From: UBA5078 sp963977405 | GTDB taxonomy: Bacteria > Pseudomonadota > Gammaproteobacteria > Pseudomonadales > Pseudohongiellaceae | Length of the DNA stretch: 7,925 nt | Assembly (NCBI GenBank): GCA_963977405.1 | Contig: CAXBOY010000121.1 | Coordinates: 1 to 7,925, forward strand | Reading direction: 5' to 3' | In this document: in pieces, positions 1-5,490 of the stretch | How positions within the stretch are numbered: position 1 is the stretch's first letter | Layout of the letters: each line of letters begins with the position of its first letter | Program-made: the position numbers and the translations under genes | The notes under the pieces: generated by a model | What the model was told of the DNA's origin: nothing | Seen by the model: the letters and a program-made list of their open reading frames with translations, nothing else | Databases searched by the model: none

Positions 1-834
1 TGCAGCCGTCTCTAGCACCACACGATTGTTCTCCAAGGATACATTAACGGCGTTATTGCCAGTGAAACCCGCGGCCGTTAGGGCTGCGTCAATCGCTGTA
101 ACTACAGCCGCGCCATCTGCGGCATTAACTGCCGCCAGATTGATTGCAGCGAATGCGCCACCATTGACACTGAGAGAGAAGCTTTGCGCACCAGCCCCAG
201 CCGTGAAATCGGTACCATCGACGGAGATCGTGCCTGACACTATTGCGGGCTGTGCGACACGCGAGCCAAACTGCGCACTACCAGAGGTACCGCCGTTGCT
301 CAACACCTTGCTACCTATGATCGAAGACGGCGCAGCTGTTGCATCCAAGTTGATCCGGCTGCTCACCAGGGTGGTGGCCTGTGGCGAAATCTCACCAGTG
401 GTGACAACTAGGTCTGTCAAAGGACCACCGCCGGTTGCCTTGCCTTCTGCGGTCGCAGCAAAACCCTGCAGGCGCTCGCCAAGGCTATTGACGATATAAC
501 CGTTCTTATCGGTCCCGAAAGCACCGGCACGGGTATACACATTGCCGCCTTCAGCTCCAAGGATGAAGAAGCCATTACCATTGATAGCAAGGTCCAAAGT
601 GCTGTCCGTGAACGAGATATTGCCTTGCCCGAAATTCTGCGCGATGCTCTGCACGCCAACACCGCCACCGGCCTGATTTTCGCCGCCGCCAAGTACCGAG
701 GCTGCGTAAACATCGGCAAACTCTGTGCGTGAGGATTTGAAGCCATTGGTGCTGGCGTTCGCGATGTTGTTACCGGTAACAGCAATTTCTTCCTGTGCTG
801 CGTTCAGTGCGCTCAAACCGATGTTAAAACTCAT
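1..834 (-). CDS. flgE: Flagellar hook protein FlgE, N-terminal 278 codons (runs off left edge)
   Basis: FlgE is the structural subunit of the flagellar hook, the flexible joint outside the outer membrane. The reading frame is open from an ATG at 834 to the window edge. The first 35 residues carry the rod/hook family signature (MSFNIGLSALNAAQ, then GNNIANASTNGFKSSR), which forms the coiled-coil D0 domain. Residues 82-125 (LAINGNGFF, then YTRAGAFGTDKNGYIVNSLG) are the conserved FlgE/F/G core. The segment from about 200 to 278 is alanine- and glycine-rich, with ISVDGTDF, FSLSVNGG, then a helix and VSLENNRVVLET. It resembles a flagellin/hook IN-motif domain inserted in the variable outer region. 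A GGGGTGAG Shine-Dalgarno lies just upstream of the ATG. It is the last visible gene of a flgBCDE operon, 60 bases after flgD. The C-terminus lies outside the window, so total length is unknown. Confidence 0.97.
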   Translation of the reverse strand, partial: MSFNIGLSALNAAQEEIAVTGNNIANASTNGFKSSRTEFADVYAASVLGGGENQAGGGVGVQSIAQNFGQGNISFTDSTLDLAINGNGFFILGAEGGNVYTRAGAFGTDKNGYIVNSLGERLQGFAATAEGKATGGGPLTDLVVTTGEISPQATTLVSSRINLDATAAPSSIIGSKVLSNGGTSGSAQFGSRVAQPAIVSGTISVDGTDFTAGAGAQSFSLSVNGGAFAAINLAAVNAADGAAVVTAIDAALTAAGFTGNNAVNVSLENNRVVLETAA

Positions 835-894
835 TTTCTCACCCCGTATTCGAAAGACATACTCATTAAATTAGTCATTACTTGATCGATTGTT

Positions 895-1578
895 TTAGTT
901 AATCTGGATTACATCCGATAACGATTTAGGACCAATGCCAGCGAGGTTCAGTGTGAGAGAACCGCCCGGCTCGATCGTCACGCTGTTAACGTTAGCACTC
1001 AAATAAGTAGGCACCTGTTTAGCGCCGTCTCCGTCTGGGATCGCCACTTTGAAAGTGTATTCACCGGAGGGAAAACGCTGATCATTGGCATCGGTACCTG
1101 TCCAGATGAATTCTTGCCGACCTGCCTCTTGAGCCCCTAGATTGAAATTATCGACTAACGTGCCCGCTTGGTTGTACACACTTAGAGTGGCACCTTCGAC
1201 ACTGCGCGGCATATCTGCGATCACGCTAACTGCACCAGTGCTAAGCAGGGCAGTAGTATCAGCCTGCACATGAACGGGACGCCCTACGAGAGAGGTTGCT
1301 TGTAGATGTTGTGAAGACTGGAAAGCGGTGTTGAAGTTATCGAAACTAGCCGACATCTTCTGCGCCTCTTCCAAGGAAGAGAACTGTGCTAACTGGGCCA
1401 CGAACTCGCCGTTGTCCTGTGGCTCTGTTGGATCTTGATTCTCCAATTGGGCTACCAACAACTTCAGGAACTCGTTGCGGCCCATCTCGTTATTCTTCTG
1501 GGGCTCGGCTTGCTTCTTAGTAAGCGAGTAATCCGAAAGCACCTGGCTTAGTGCGCTGCTGTTTGTGACTTCACTCAT
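895..1578 (-). CDS. flgD: Flagellar hook capping/assembly protein FlgD
   Basis: FlgD caps the growing hook and is needed for FlgE polymerisation; it is lost once the hook is complete. The 227-residue length is normal for the family. Residues 33-75 hold the signature N-terminal segment (GRNEFLKLLVAQLENQDPTE, then FVAQLAQFSSLEEAQKM). Residues about 97-227 form the Ig-like/Tudor region, with LVGRPVHV, the FIWTGTDANDQRFPSGEYTF loop typical of FlgD_ig, and a late VTIEPGGSLTLNLAGIG strand pair. The ATG at 1578 is preceded by an AGGAG ribosome site at about 1586-1590. It lies between flgC (48-base gap) and flgE (60-base gap) on the same strand, consistent with one rod/hook operon transcribed from the sigma-54 promoter ahead of flgB. 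Nothing is missing or broken. Confidence 0.97.
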   Translation of the reverse strand: MSEVTNSSALSQVLSDYSLTKKQAEPQKNNEMGRNEFLKLLVAQLENQDPTEPQDNGEFVAQLAQFSSLEEAQKMSASFDNFNTAFQSSQHLQATSLVGRPVHVQADTTALLSTGAVSVIADMPRSVEGATLSVYNQAGTLVDNFNLGAQEAGRQEFIWTGTDANDQRFPSGEYTFKVAIPDGDGAKQVPTYLSANVNSVTIEPGGSLTLNLAGIGPKSLSDVIQIN

Positions 1579-1626
1579 GAGGGTCTCCTAATGACGCTCT
1601 ACTCTTAACTTAAAATTCGTTCTGTC

Positions 1627-2076
1627 TTATTGGCCGAGTGACATAACGCGCTGCATCATCGTGCGCGCTGCATTCATCACATCGACATTCATCTGAAACG
1701 AGCGTGAGGAAGAGATCATGTTGGTCATCTCTTCCACGATATTGACGTTGGGGTAATAGACATAGCCTTCTTGATCGGCCATGGGATGCTCGGGTTCGTA
1801 ACGCTGCTGGAATGGCGCATCGGATTCAACGATGCCAAGAATCTGCACGCCGCGCCCTACTCCATCGCCGCCATCGAAGTTGAATGCGTCGGCATTATTG
1901 CTGTTGAGCATTTCCGCCTGAATGGTGGCGAAGATAGGCTGGCGAGAACGGTAGACTTGATCTGGGCTCGCCGCAGCACTGTTGGCGTTGGCCATGTTGC
2001 TCGCAGTGGTGTTCAGTCGCACCGTCTGGGCGCTCATGGCAGAACCGGAAATATCGAATACGGACATTAAGCTCAT
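1627..2076 (-). CDS. flgC: Flagellar basal-body rod protein FlgC
   Basis: FlgC is a proximal rod subunit of the flagellar basal body, crossing the periplasm. The 149 residues contain both family blocks. The N-terminal one is VFDISGSAMSAQTVRLNTTA followed by SNMANANS (residues 6-33). The C-terminal one is HPMADQEGYVYYPNVNIVEE and then NMISSSRSFQMNVDVMNAAR (residues 97-138). The length suits the longer FlgC type of polar-flagellate gammaproteobacteria. The ATG at 2076 is preferred over an in-frame ATG three codons later, because GAGGAG sits seven bases upstream of it. That ribosome site lies inside the last codons of flgB, whose stop is only two bases from this start, so translation of the two rod genes is probably coupled. 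Confidence 0.97.
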   Translation of the reverse strand: MSLMSVFDISGSAMSAQTVRLNTTASNMANANSAAASPDQVYRSRQPIFATIQAEMLNSNNADAFNFDGGDGVGRGVQILGIVESDAPFQQRYEPEHPMADQEGYVYYPNVNIVEEMTNMISSSRSFQMNVDVMNAARTMMQRVMSLGQ

Positions 2077-2078
2077 AA

Positions 2079-2495
2079 TTACTCTCCTCGCAGCGCTTTC
2101 ATCATGCCGCTGAACTTGCCATTCAAAAATTGAAAGCTGGCCTGGTGTTCAAGGGCGTTGCGCGCAAAATTGGCGTTCTCTAGTTGCTCATCCACTGTGT
2201 TGCCATCTAGCGATGGCTGCAGAGGGGTGCGATACAGTAGCGTGTCTTCATTCACCATGCCGGTACCCGTACCGTTCTGATCTTTGATGTGACGTGAGTT
2301 GGTAGTGCGTAGGCTGACCGTGTCGCCGCTCATGCCCATGCGGTCGCGCAGCACACTGGCGAAGTCCATGTCGCGAGCCTTGTAGCCTGGCGTGTCGGAG
2401 TTTGCGATGTTAGTGGCGATGATCTGCGTACGCTGGCTACGTAGGACGAGAGCCTGTTCGTGTACCCCGAGTGCATCTGAAAAACTAATTGCCAT
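2079..2495 (-). CDS. flgB: Flagellar basal-body rod protein FlgB
   Basis: FlgB is the rod subunit nearest the MS ring and the first gene of this operon. The 138-residue product starts MAISFSDALGVHEQAL and carries the rod signature IIATNIANSDTPGYKARDMD (about residues 25-44). A second block, YRTPLQPSLDGNTVD, follows at about 88-102, then an amphipathic C-terminal helix. The frame stays open upstream to an ATG at 2564, but I choose the ATG at 2495. GAAGG lies seven bases before it, family members begin at this point, and the upstream ATG falls within the -24/-12 promoter and would precede transcription start. Nothing is abnormal in the coding sequence. Confidence 0.97.
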   Translation of the reverse strand: MAISFSDALGVHEQALVLRSQRTQIIATNIANSDTPGYKARDMDFASVLRDRMGMSGDTVSLRTTNSRHIKDQNGTGTGMVNEDTLLYRTPLQPSLDGNTVDEQLENANFARNALEHQASFQFLNGKFSGMMKALRGE

Positions 2496-2552
2496 GGTGC
2501 TGCCTTCGTTATTTGCCGTTGCCACACATAAAGTGCGCTTTGCAGAGCATTG

Positions 2553-2569
2553 AGCAATACCCATGCCAA
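2553..2569 (-). promoter_or_regulatory. Sigma-54 (RpoN) promoter of the flgBCDE operon
   Basis: On the minus strand the sequence reads TTGGCATGGGTATTGCT. It has the invariant GG (-24) and GC (-12) separated by exactly ten bases, and all but one position matches TGGCACG-N4-TTGCT. Transcription would begin near 2542, leaving a leader of about 47 bases before flgB. Rod/hook operons of polar flagella are known RpoN targets, activated by FleQ/FlrA- or FleR/FlrC-type enhancer-binding proteins. Confidence 0.85.
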
Positions 2570-2629
2570 AACTATATATTTAATATAATCAATAACTTAA
2601 ATAACTCAATCCGGTTCAAACGTGAAAAT

Positions 2630-2660
2630 CGGCAAGGCATTTCCGCAATAGCGGCAAGGC
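2630..2660. repeat. Direct repeat CGGCAAGGC x2 with a nested dyad, candidate enhancer site
   Basis: The nonamer CGGCAAGGC occurs at 2630-2638 and 2652-2660, a 22-base start-to-start spacing close to two helical turns. Between and overlapping them is the dyad CCGC-AATA-GCGG (2643-2654). The site lies between two divergent sigma-54 promoters, about 60-90 bases upstream of the flgB promoter and 140-170 upstream of the flgA one. That is where a sigma-54 activator would be expected to bind. Assignment to FleQ/FleR-type regulators is inference. Confidence 0.45.
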
Positions 2661-2796
2661 TTAGTTAGGGTAAGTTGGCAGGACTACGCGGCTTGCTAAA
2701 GAAGGGGAGTTCGAAGGAATCGCAATGGTTCTTGAGGCCCTTTAGCAGAGGCGCTCGAGTGCAGACACTGTGCTGAAGCGATCACTGCTGGCTAGA

Positions 2797-2812
2797 CGGC
2801 ACGTAAATTGCT
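2797..2812 (+). promoter_or_regulatory. Sigma-54 (RpoN) promoter upstream of flgA
   Basis: CGGCACGTAAATTGCT keeps the GG-N10-GC spacing and matches TGGCACG-N4-TTGCT at all but the first position. The predicted start is near 2823, giving flgA a leader of about 122 bases. It diverges from the flgB promoter, and the two -24 elements are about 230 bases apart, so one enhancer could serve both. Confidence 0.8.
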
Positions 2813-2896
2813 TCTTTCATGTGGAGTTTTAGTCGAAAGCGCTTCAGAGGCATGAAAACGGCGATTTTCGCTCTATTTGCGCTGTTATTTTGACGC

Positions 2897-2920
2897 AGCC
2901 CCTGCCCAAAGGCAGTGGCT
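2897..2920 (+). promoter_or_regulatory. Hairpin in the flgA leader
   Basis: AGCC-C-CTGCC, loop CAAA, GGCAG-T-GGCT forms a nine-pair GC-rich stem with one C/T mismatch. It ends 13 bases before the flgA ribosome site (AGGA, 2934-2937). There is no following T tract, so it is not a terminator. A role in stabilising the leader or tuning translation is inferred only. Confidence 0.4.
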
Positions 2921-2944
2921 TAAACCAAGGCATAGGAATAAAGC

Positions 2945-3706
2945 ATGAAAGTTTGGCACATTTTGGCAAGGGCAACACAAACACTAAGCGGCGCGTCGCT
3001 ATGCCTAGCAGCGATGTTTGGCGCGGCTGCGCATGCCGAGACAGGTCACCAGCAACTCCACAACAGCGTGGAGGAGTTCGTGGAATCCTTCTTCGATGTC
3101 AACGAACTGAACCCTAGTGCCGATCGCGATGCAGAAGAGCTTGTCCGCCGCGTAGAGATCGACATCAGCTCTATCGACCCGCGCCTAAACTTAAGCGTCT
3201 GCGAGCAACCCCTCATCGCATCGATGAACCAGACCCAACGCCCCATAGGCCGCATCAATGTTAAGGTTGAATGCCAAGGTTCCGCCCCTTGGACAAAATA
3301 TGTGCCGGTAAGCATCAGAGTTTACGAGAAGGTTCTAGTGACCACCCGGCCGATTGCCCGAGGCGAAACTCTTACTGCAGCCGATCTCGCCCTGGTCGAT
3401 ACAGATATATCACTACTGCGTTATAGCTATATGCAGGAGGCTGAACACGCCATTGGTATGGAGGCTAAGCGCTCTCTTTCGACCAATACCACGATAGTAC
3501 AGGAGGCCTTAGTGGCCCCGACCCTCGTAAAACGCGGGGATGCGGTAGTACTCAGCGCTAAGGCTGGAACCGTGGAGATTCGCCAGCAAGGCGTTGCGAT
3601 GCAAAGCGGCGAATTAGGCAAACGTATAAATGTTAGGAATACCAACTCCGATCAAATCGTACAGGCTGTGGTAACAGGGCTTGGCGAAGCAAGAGTAGGG
3701 TTTTAA
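2945..3706 (+). CDS. flgA: Flagellar P-ring assembly chaperone FlgA
   Basis: FlgA is a periplasmic chaperone that helps FlgI subunits assemble into the P ring around the rod. The 253-residue product has a Sec signal peptide: basic start, hydrophobic stretch about residues 13-28, likely cleavage after AHA at 31. The N-terminal domain has the conserved cysteine pair C86 and C110, in the pattern CEQPL ... VKVEC followed by W-x-x-YVPVSI. An SAF-type segment follows (RPIARGETLTAADLALVDTD, about 135-154). The C-terminal beta domain carries LVKRGDAVVLSAKAGTVEI, then GVAMQSGELGKRINVRN and SDQIVQAVVTG. The ATG at 2945 has AGGA seven bases upstream. It is transcribed away from flgB, from its own sigma-54 promoter, and followed by flgM. 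In several Pseudomonas and Vibrio genomes cheV-cheR lie between flgA and flgB; they are absent here. Confidence 0.95.
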   Translation: MKVWHILARATQTLSGASLCLAAMFGAAAHAETGHQQLHNSVEEFVESFFDVNELNPSADRDAEELVRRVEIDISSIDPRLNLSVCEQPLIASMNQTQRPIGRINVKVECQGSAPWTKYVPVSIRVYEKVLVTTRPIARGETLTAADLALVDTDISLLRYSYMQEAEHAIGMEAKRSLSTNTTIVQEALVAPTLVKRGDAVVLSAKAGTVEIRQQGVAMQSGELGKRINVRNTNSDQIVQAVVTGLGEARVGF

Positions 3707-3731
3707 ATTCATTAAAAAGCGAAATATTTAC

Positions 3732-3758
3732 TAAAGTTTTTCTGTAATTGGTCGCCAA
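3732..3758 (+). promoter_or_regulatory. Sigma-28 (FliA)-type promoter for flgM
   Basis: TAAA (extended: TAAAGTTT, a full -35 match) is followed after exactly 15 bases by GTCGCCAA, which matches five of eight positions of the -10 consensus GCCGATAA. It lies 92 bases before the flgM start and after the flgA stop. FliA control of its own anti-sigma factor is the usual arrangement, which supports the call despite the imperfect -10. Confidence 0.6.
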
Positions 3759-3793
3759 CATCAGGGAGAGTATTTAAGATTACGATGTTTATA

Positions 3794-3808
3794 GCCCAAC
3801 ACGTGGGC
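3794..3808 (+). promoter_or_regulatory. Small hairpin in the flgM leader
   Basis: GCCCA, loop ACACG, TGGGC: a perfect five-pair stem between the sigma-28-like promoter and the flgM ribosome site (AAGG, 3838-3841). No T tract follows. It could be incidental or a leader-stability element. Confidence 0.25.
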
Positions 3809-3849
3809 GTCGCAACTTATCTACACCCCTGCAAATCAAGGTAGAAGTC

Positions 3850-4164
3850 ATGACTGTAAGCACTATAGGCAGCAATGCAACACAGACTCCGACAGAGCAG
3901 CGTACTAGCGGCACGGGCAGCGTTTCGCCCGTATCTATTAGCGACGCAGGTGCTCAGAAATCGGGGAAATCTGCAAGCAATGACACCGTGCATATCAGCT
4001 CGCAAGCTATCGATCTGCGGGGTCTCGAGGCTCATATAAGCCAACTTCCCGATGCGGACAAGTCTCGTGTGACTGAGCTTCGCAATCAAATTGCCAACGG
4101 CCAATACCAGATCAACTTCGATAAAGTCGCGGAAAAAATTCTCGGACTTGAGGCTGAGCTGTAA
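3850..4164 (+). CDS. flgM: Anti-sigma-28 factor FlgM
   Basis: FlgM binds FliA (sigma-28) in the cytoplasm and blocks late flagellar transcription until the finished hook-basal body exports it. The 104-residue protein has a low-complexity Ser/Thr/Gly-rich N-terminal half (residues 1-42) expected to be disordered, as in the family. The conserved sigma-binding C-terminal half follows: DTVHISSQA at 45-53, then LPDADKSRVTELRNQIANG (66-84) and QYQINFDKVAEKILGLEAEL (85-104). The ATG at 3850 follows AAGG at eight bases. It sits between flgA and flgN, the standard flgAMN order, and has a sigma-28-like promoter upstream, so FliA would drive synthesis of its own inhibitor. Confidence 0.95.
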   Translation: MTVSTIGSNATQTPTEQRTSGTGSVSPVSISDAGAQKSGKSASNDTVHISSQAIDLRGLEAHISQLPDADKSRVTELRNQIANGQYQINFDKVAEKILGLEAEL

Positions 4165-4207
4165 GCCAGAGACTGGCGCACTCAAAACATTCGGTCCAAA
4201 TTAGTCT

Positions 4208-4238
4208 TCACGGCAACGCTAGCGCATGCCGTGATTTT
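4208..4238 (+). terminator. Intrinsic-terminator-like hairpin between flgM and flgN
   Basis: TCACGGCA (4208-4215) and TGCCGTGA (4227-4234) form a perfect eight-pair stem around an 11-base loop, followed directly by TTTT and a T-rich stretch. It starts 43 bases after the flgM stop and 50 bases before the chosen flgN start. It would stop, or partly attenuate, transcription from the flgM promoter into flgN. The short T run suggests partial termination. Confidence 0.55.
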
Positions 4239-4255
4239 CGTGTGTTTACATTGGT

Positions 4256-4275
4256 CGGCAACTATTTTGTTGCCC
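4256..4275 (+). promoter_or_regulatory. Second hairpin in the flgN leader, alternative partner of the terminator
   Basis: GGCAAC (4257-4262), loop TATTTT, GTTGCC (4269-4274) is a six-pair stem ending just before the GGGGG stretch that serves as the flgN ribosome site. Its left arm CGGCAAC repeats the sequence at 4211-4217 in the terminator hairpin. CGGCA at 4256-4260 can therefore pair with TGCCG at 4227-4231, which would disrupt the terminator. Confidence 0.4.
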
Positions 4276-4287
4276 GTGGGGGCTCCT

Positions 4288-4746
4288 ATGAGCGCATCAA
4301 CCATGCGTCAACTGCTTGAAAAAGACTTGATTAACAGCACTAATCTTGAGAACTTGCTACAGATTGAGCGGGAACAACTACAGCATCGTAATATTGGTGC
4401 GCTGAGCAATACCCTAATAGAGAAGGCGCAATTACTAGCGGATATCGAGACCAACGACGATGCACGTCGAAAAATACTGGCATCTTTCGACAAGTCCGTC
4501 GACAATAGTGGGCTGCGTGAATACTGTAAACAAGAAGGTATGGAGGATCTATATAGAGATCTACTCCGTAGCCTGCAGCAGTGTGCTGATTTAACCAACA
4601 TTAATGGTGCAATAGTGCACCGAAGTAAGCTGAGCAATCGCCAGATGCTCGACATCATGCAGGGTAAGTCCTCTCAGCCCGGTGTCTACAGCAATCATGG
4701 CGATGCCATCTCTACTTCCGATTCAAGAGCCATCGCAAAGGCCTGA
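4288..4746 (+). CDS. flgN: Flagellar export chaperone FlgN
   Basis: FlgN is a cytoplasmic chaperone that keeps the hook-filament junction proteins FlgK and FlgL export-competent and hands them to the type III export gate. The 152-residue product is mostly helical, as expected. It has an N-terminal heptad-like stretch (LENLLQIEREQLQHRNIGAL), then KAQLLADIE, RRKIL and a mid segment LQQCADLTNINGAIVHRSK resembling the family C-x-x-x-N-x-x-NG block. The tail is polar and Ser-rich. The frame is open from a GTG at 4231, but that codon lies inside the terminator-like hairpin and lacks a ribosome site. The ATG at 4288, preceded by GTGGGGG, gives a family-like N-terminus; an ATG five codons later is also possible. 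It follows flgM and precedes flgZ by 17 bases. Confidence 0.88.
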   Translation: MSASTMRQLLEKDLINSTNLENLLQIEREQLQHRNIGALSNTLIEKAQLLADIETNDDARRKILASFDKSVDNSGLREYCKQEGMEDLYRDLLRSLQQCADLTNINGAIVHRSKLSNRQMLDIMQGKSSQPGVYSNHGDAISTSDSRAIAKA

Positions 4747-4763
4747 TCAATATAAGAGCATAA

Positions 4764-5477
4764 ATGGCATTAAATGACGGACCAGATCGTTATTATTACG
4801 GTGCTGGGGACATATTCGGAGTCCTAAGGGCTTTGCAAACCGAACGCAGTCTAGTGAACGTACAGTTCGATGACGGCGCGCAGCTTTACAACACCATGGT
4901 TTTGGATGCGAACCTACAGGAGCGTTACTTTCTCATTGATGAAGTAACCCCGCGCGACGGCCATCGCAAGATCGATGAGCGCGCCAAATTCAGCATCCGT
5001 GCCAGCATTCACGGCATTAAGGTGCATGCGAAGGACCTTGTCAGCGCGCGTACACTCAACAATGCCGACGGTATCTATTACCAAATCCCCTTTCCCGCCA
5101 AAATGCTCTATATGCAGCGCCGCGAGGCGTTCCGCGCCTATGTACCCGGTAGCATGAAAACCACCGCACGCTTTAGCTCCGAAGAGCGCGAAGAATCGCT
5201 GTTTGGGCGAATATTGAATATGTCCGCAACGGGCATACGCATTGGCTTTCCTGGCGAGGTGTTTCCAGAGTTTGGGGCCTTGGAGAAGTTCAACGCCCTC
5301 ATCGATATCCACGCACAGGAAACTAGCGTGGAATGTGAGCTAGAGATCATCTATTTTCAATACAGCAAAGAGCGTAATCAGACACTGTGCGGCTGCCGTT
5401 TCCTAGACCTGCCACGAGCATCCCAGCAGATCGTGAACCGTTTCGTGACCTTCGTTCAGCGCGAAGAGCTCGTTTAA
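4764..5477 (+). CDS. flgZ: YcgR/FlgZ-type PilZ flagellar brake protein
   Basis: This is a c-di-GMP receptor that slows or biases the flagellar motor when the second messenger is high. The 237 residues split into a YcgR N-terminal domain (about 8-112, ending GIYYQIPFPAKMLYMQ) and a C-terminal PilZ domain (about 117-232). Both c-di-GMP motifs are intact: the arginine motif in QRREAFR (R120 and R124 of RxxxR) and N152-x-S154-x-x-G157 (NMSATG), the N variant of the (D/N)xSxxG motif. The gene immediately follows flgN, as flgZ (PA3353) does in Pseudomonas aeruginosa, where the product acts on the MotCD stators. That function is inferred here from synteny. The ribosome site is weak (AAGAG), so it is probably translated as part of the flgN transcript. 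It ends seven bases from a convergent gene with no obvious terminator between. Confidence 0.93.
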   Translation: MALNDGPDRYYYGAGDIFGVLRALQTERSLVNVQFDDGAQLYNTMVLDANLQERYFLIDEVTPRDGHRKIDERAKFSIRASIHGIKVHAKDLVSARTLNNADGIYYQIPFPAKMLYMQRREAFRAYVPGSMKTTARFSSEEREESLFGRILNMSATGIRIGFPGEVFPEFGALEKFNALIDIHAQETSVECELEIIYFQYSKERNQTLCGCRFLDLPRASQQIVNRFVTFVQREELV

Positions 5478-5490
5478 TCGCCCTCTAATA
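5473..5490. other. Convergent junction of flgZ and the TIGR04282 gene, no terminator seen
   Basis: Only seven bases separate the two stop codons. No hairpin with a T tract is visible on either strand here, so read-through antisense transcripts into both genes are likely. Confidence 0.5.

Noticed and set aside
26..499. Plus-strand 157-codon open frame, Ala/Pro-rich
   Set aside because: It is antisense to flgE, whose frame is open and family-conserved throughout; there is no ribosome site and the composition is an artefact of the opposite strand.
2496..2564. N-terminal extension of FlgB to the ATG at 2564
   Set aside because: The upstream ATG lies inside the sigma-54 promoter and before the predicted transcription start; MAISFSD with GAAGG upstream matches the family N-terminus.
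2675..2697. TTGGCAGGACTACGCGGCTTGCT as a sigma-54 promoter for flgA
   Set aside because: The GG to GC distance is 16 bases instead of ten; the correctly spaced element is at 2797-2812.
2890..3117. Plus-strand 75-codon open frame overlapping flgA
   Set aside because: TTG start without ribosome site, overlaps the well-supported flgA signal peptide region in another frame.
4231..4287. GTG start for flgN at 4231 (19 extra residues)
   Set aside because: The codon is part of the terminator hairpin stem, has no ribosome site, and the extension is hydrophobic and unlike FlgN.
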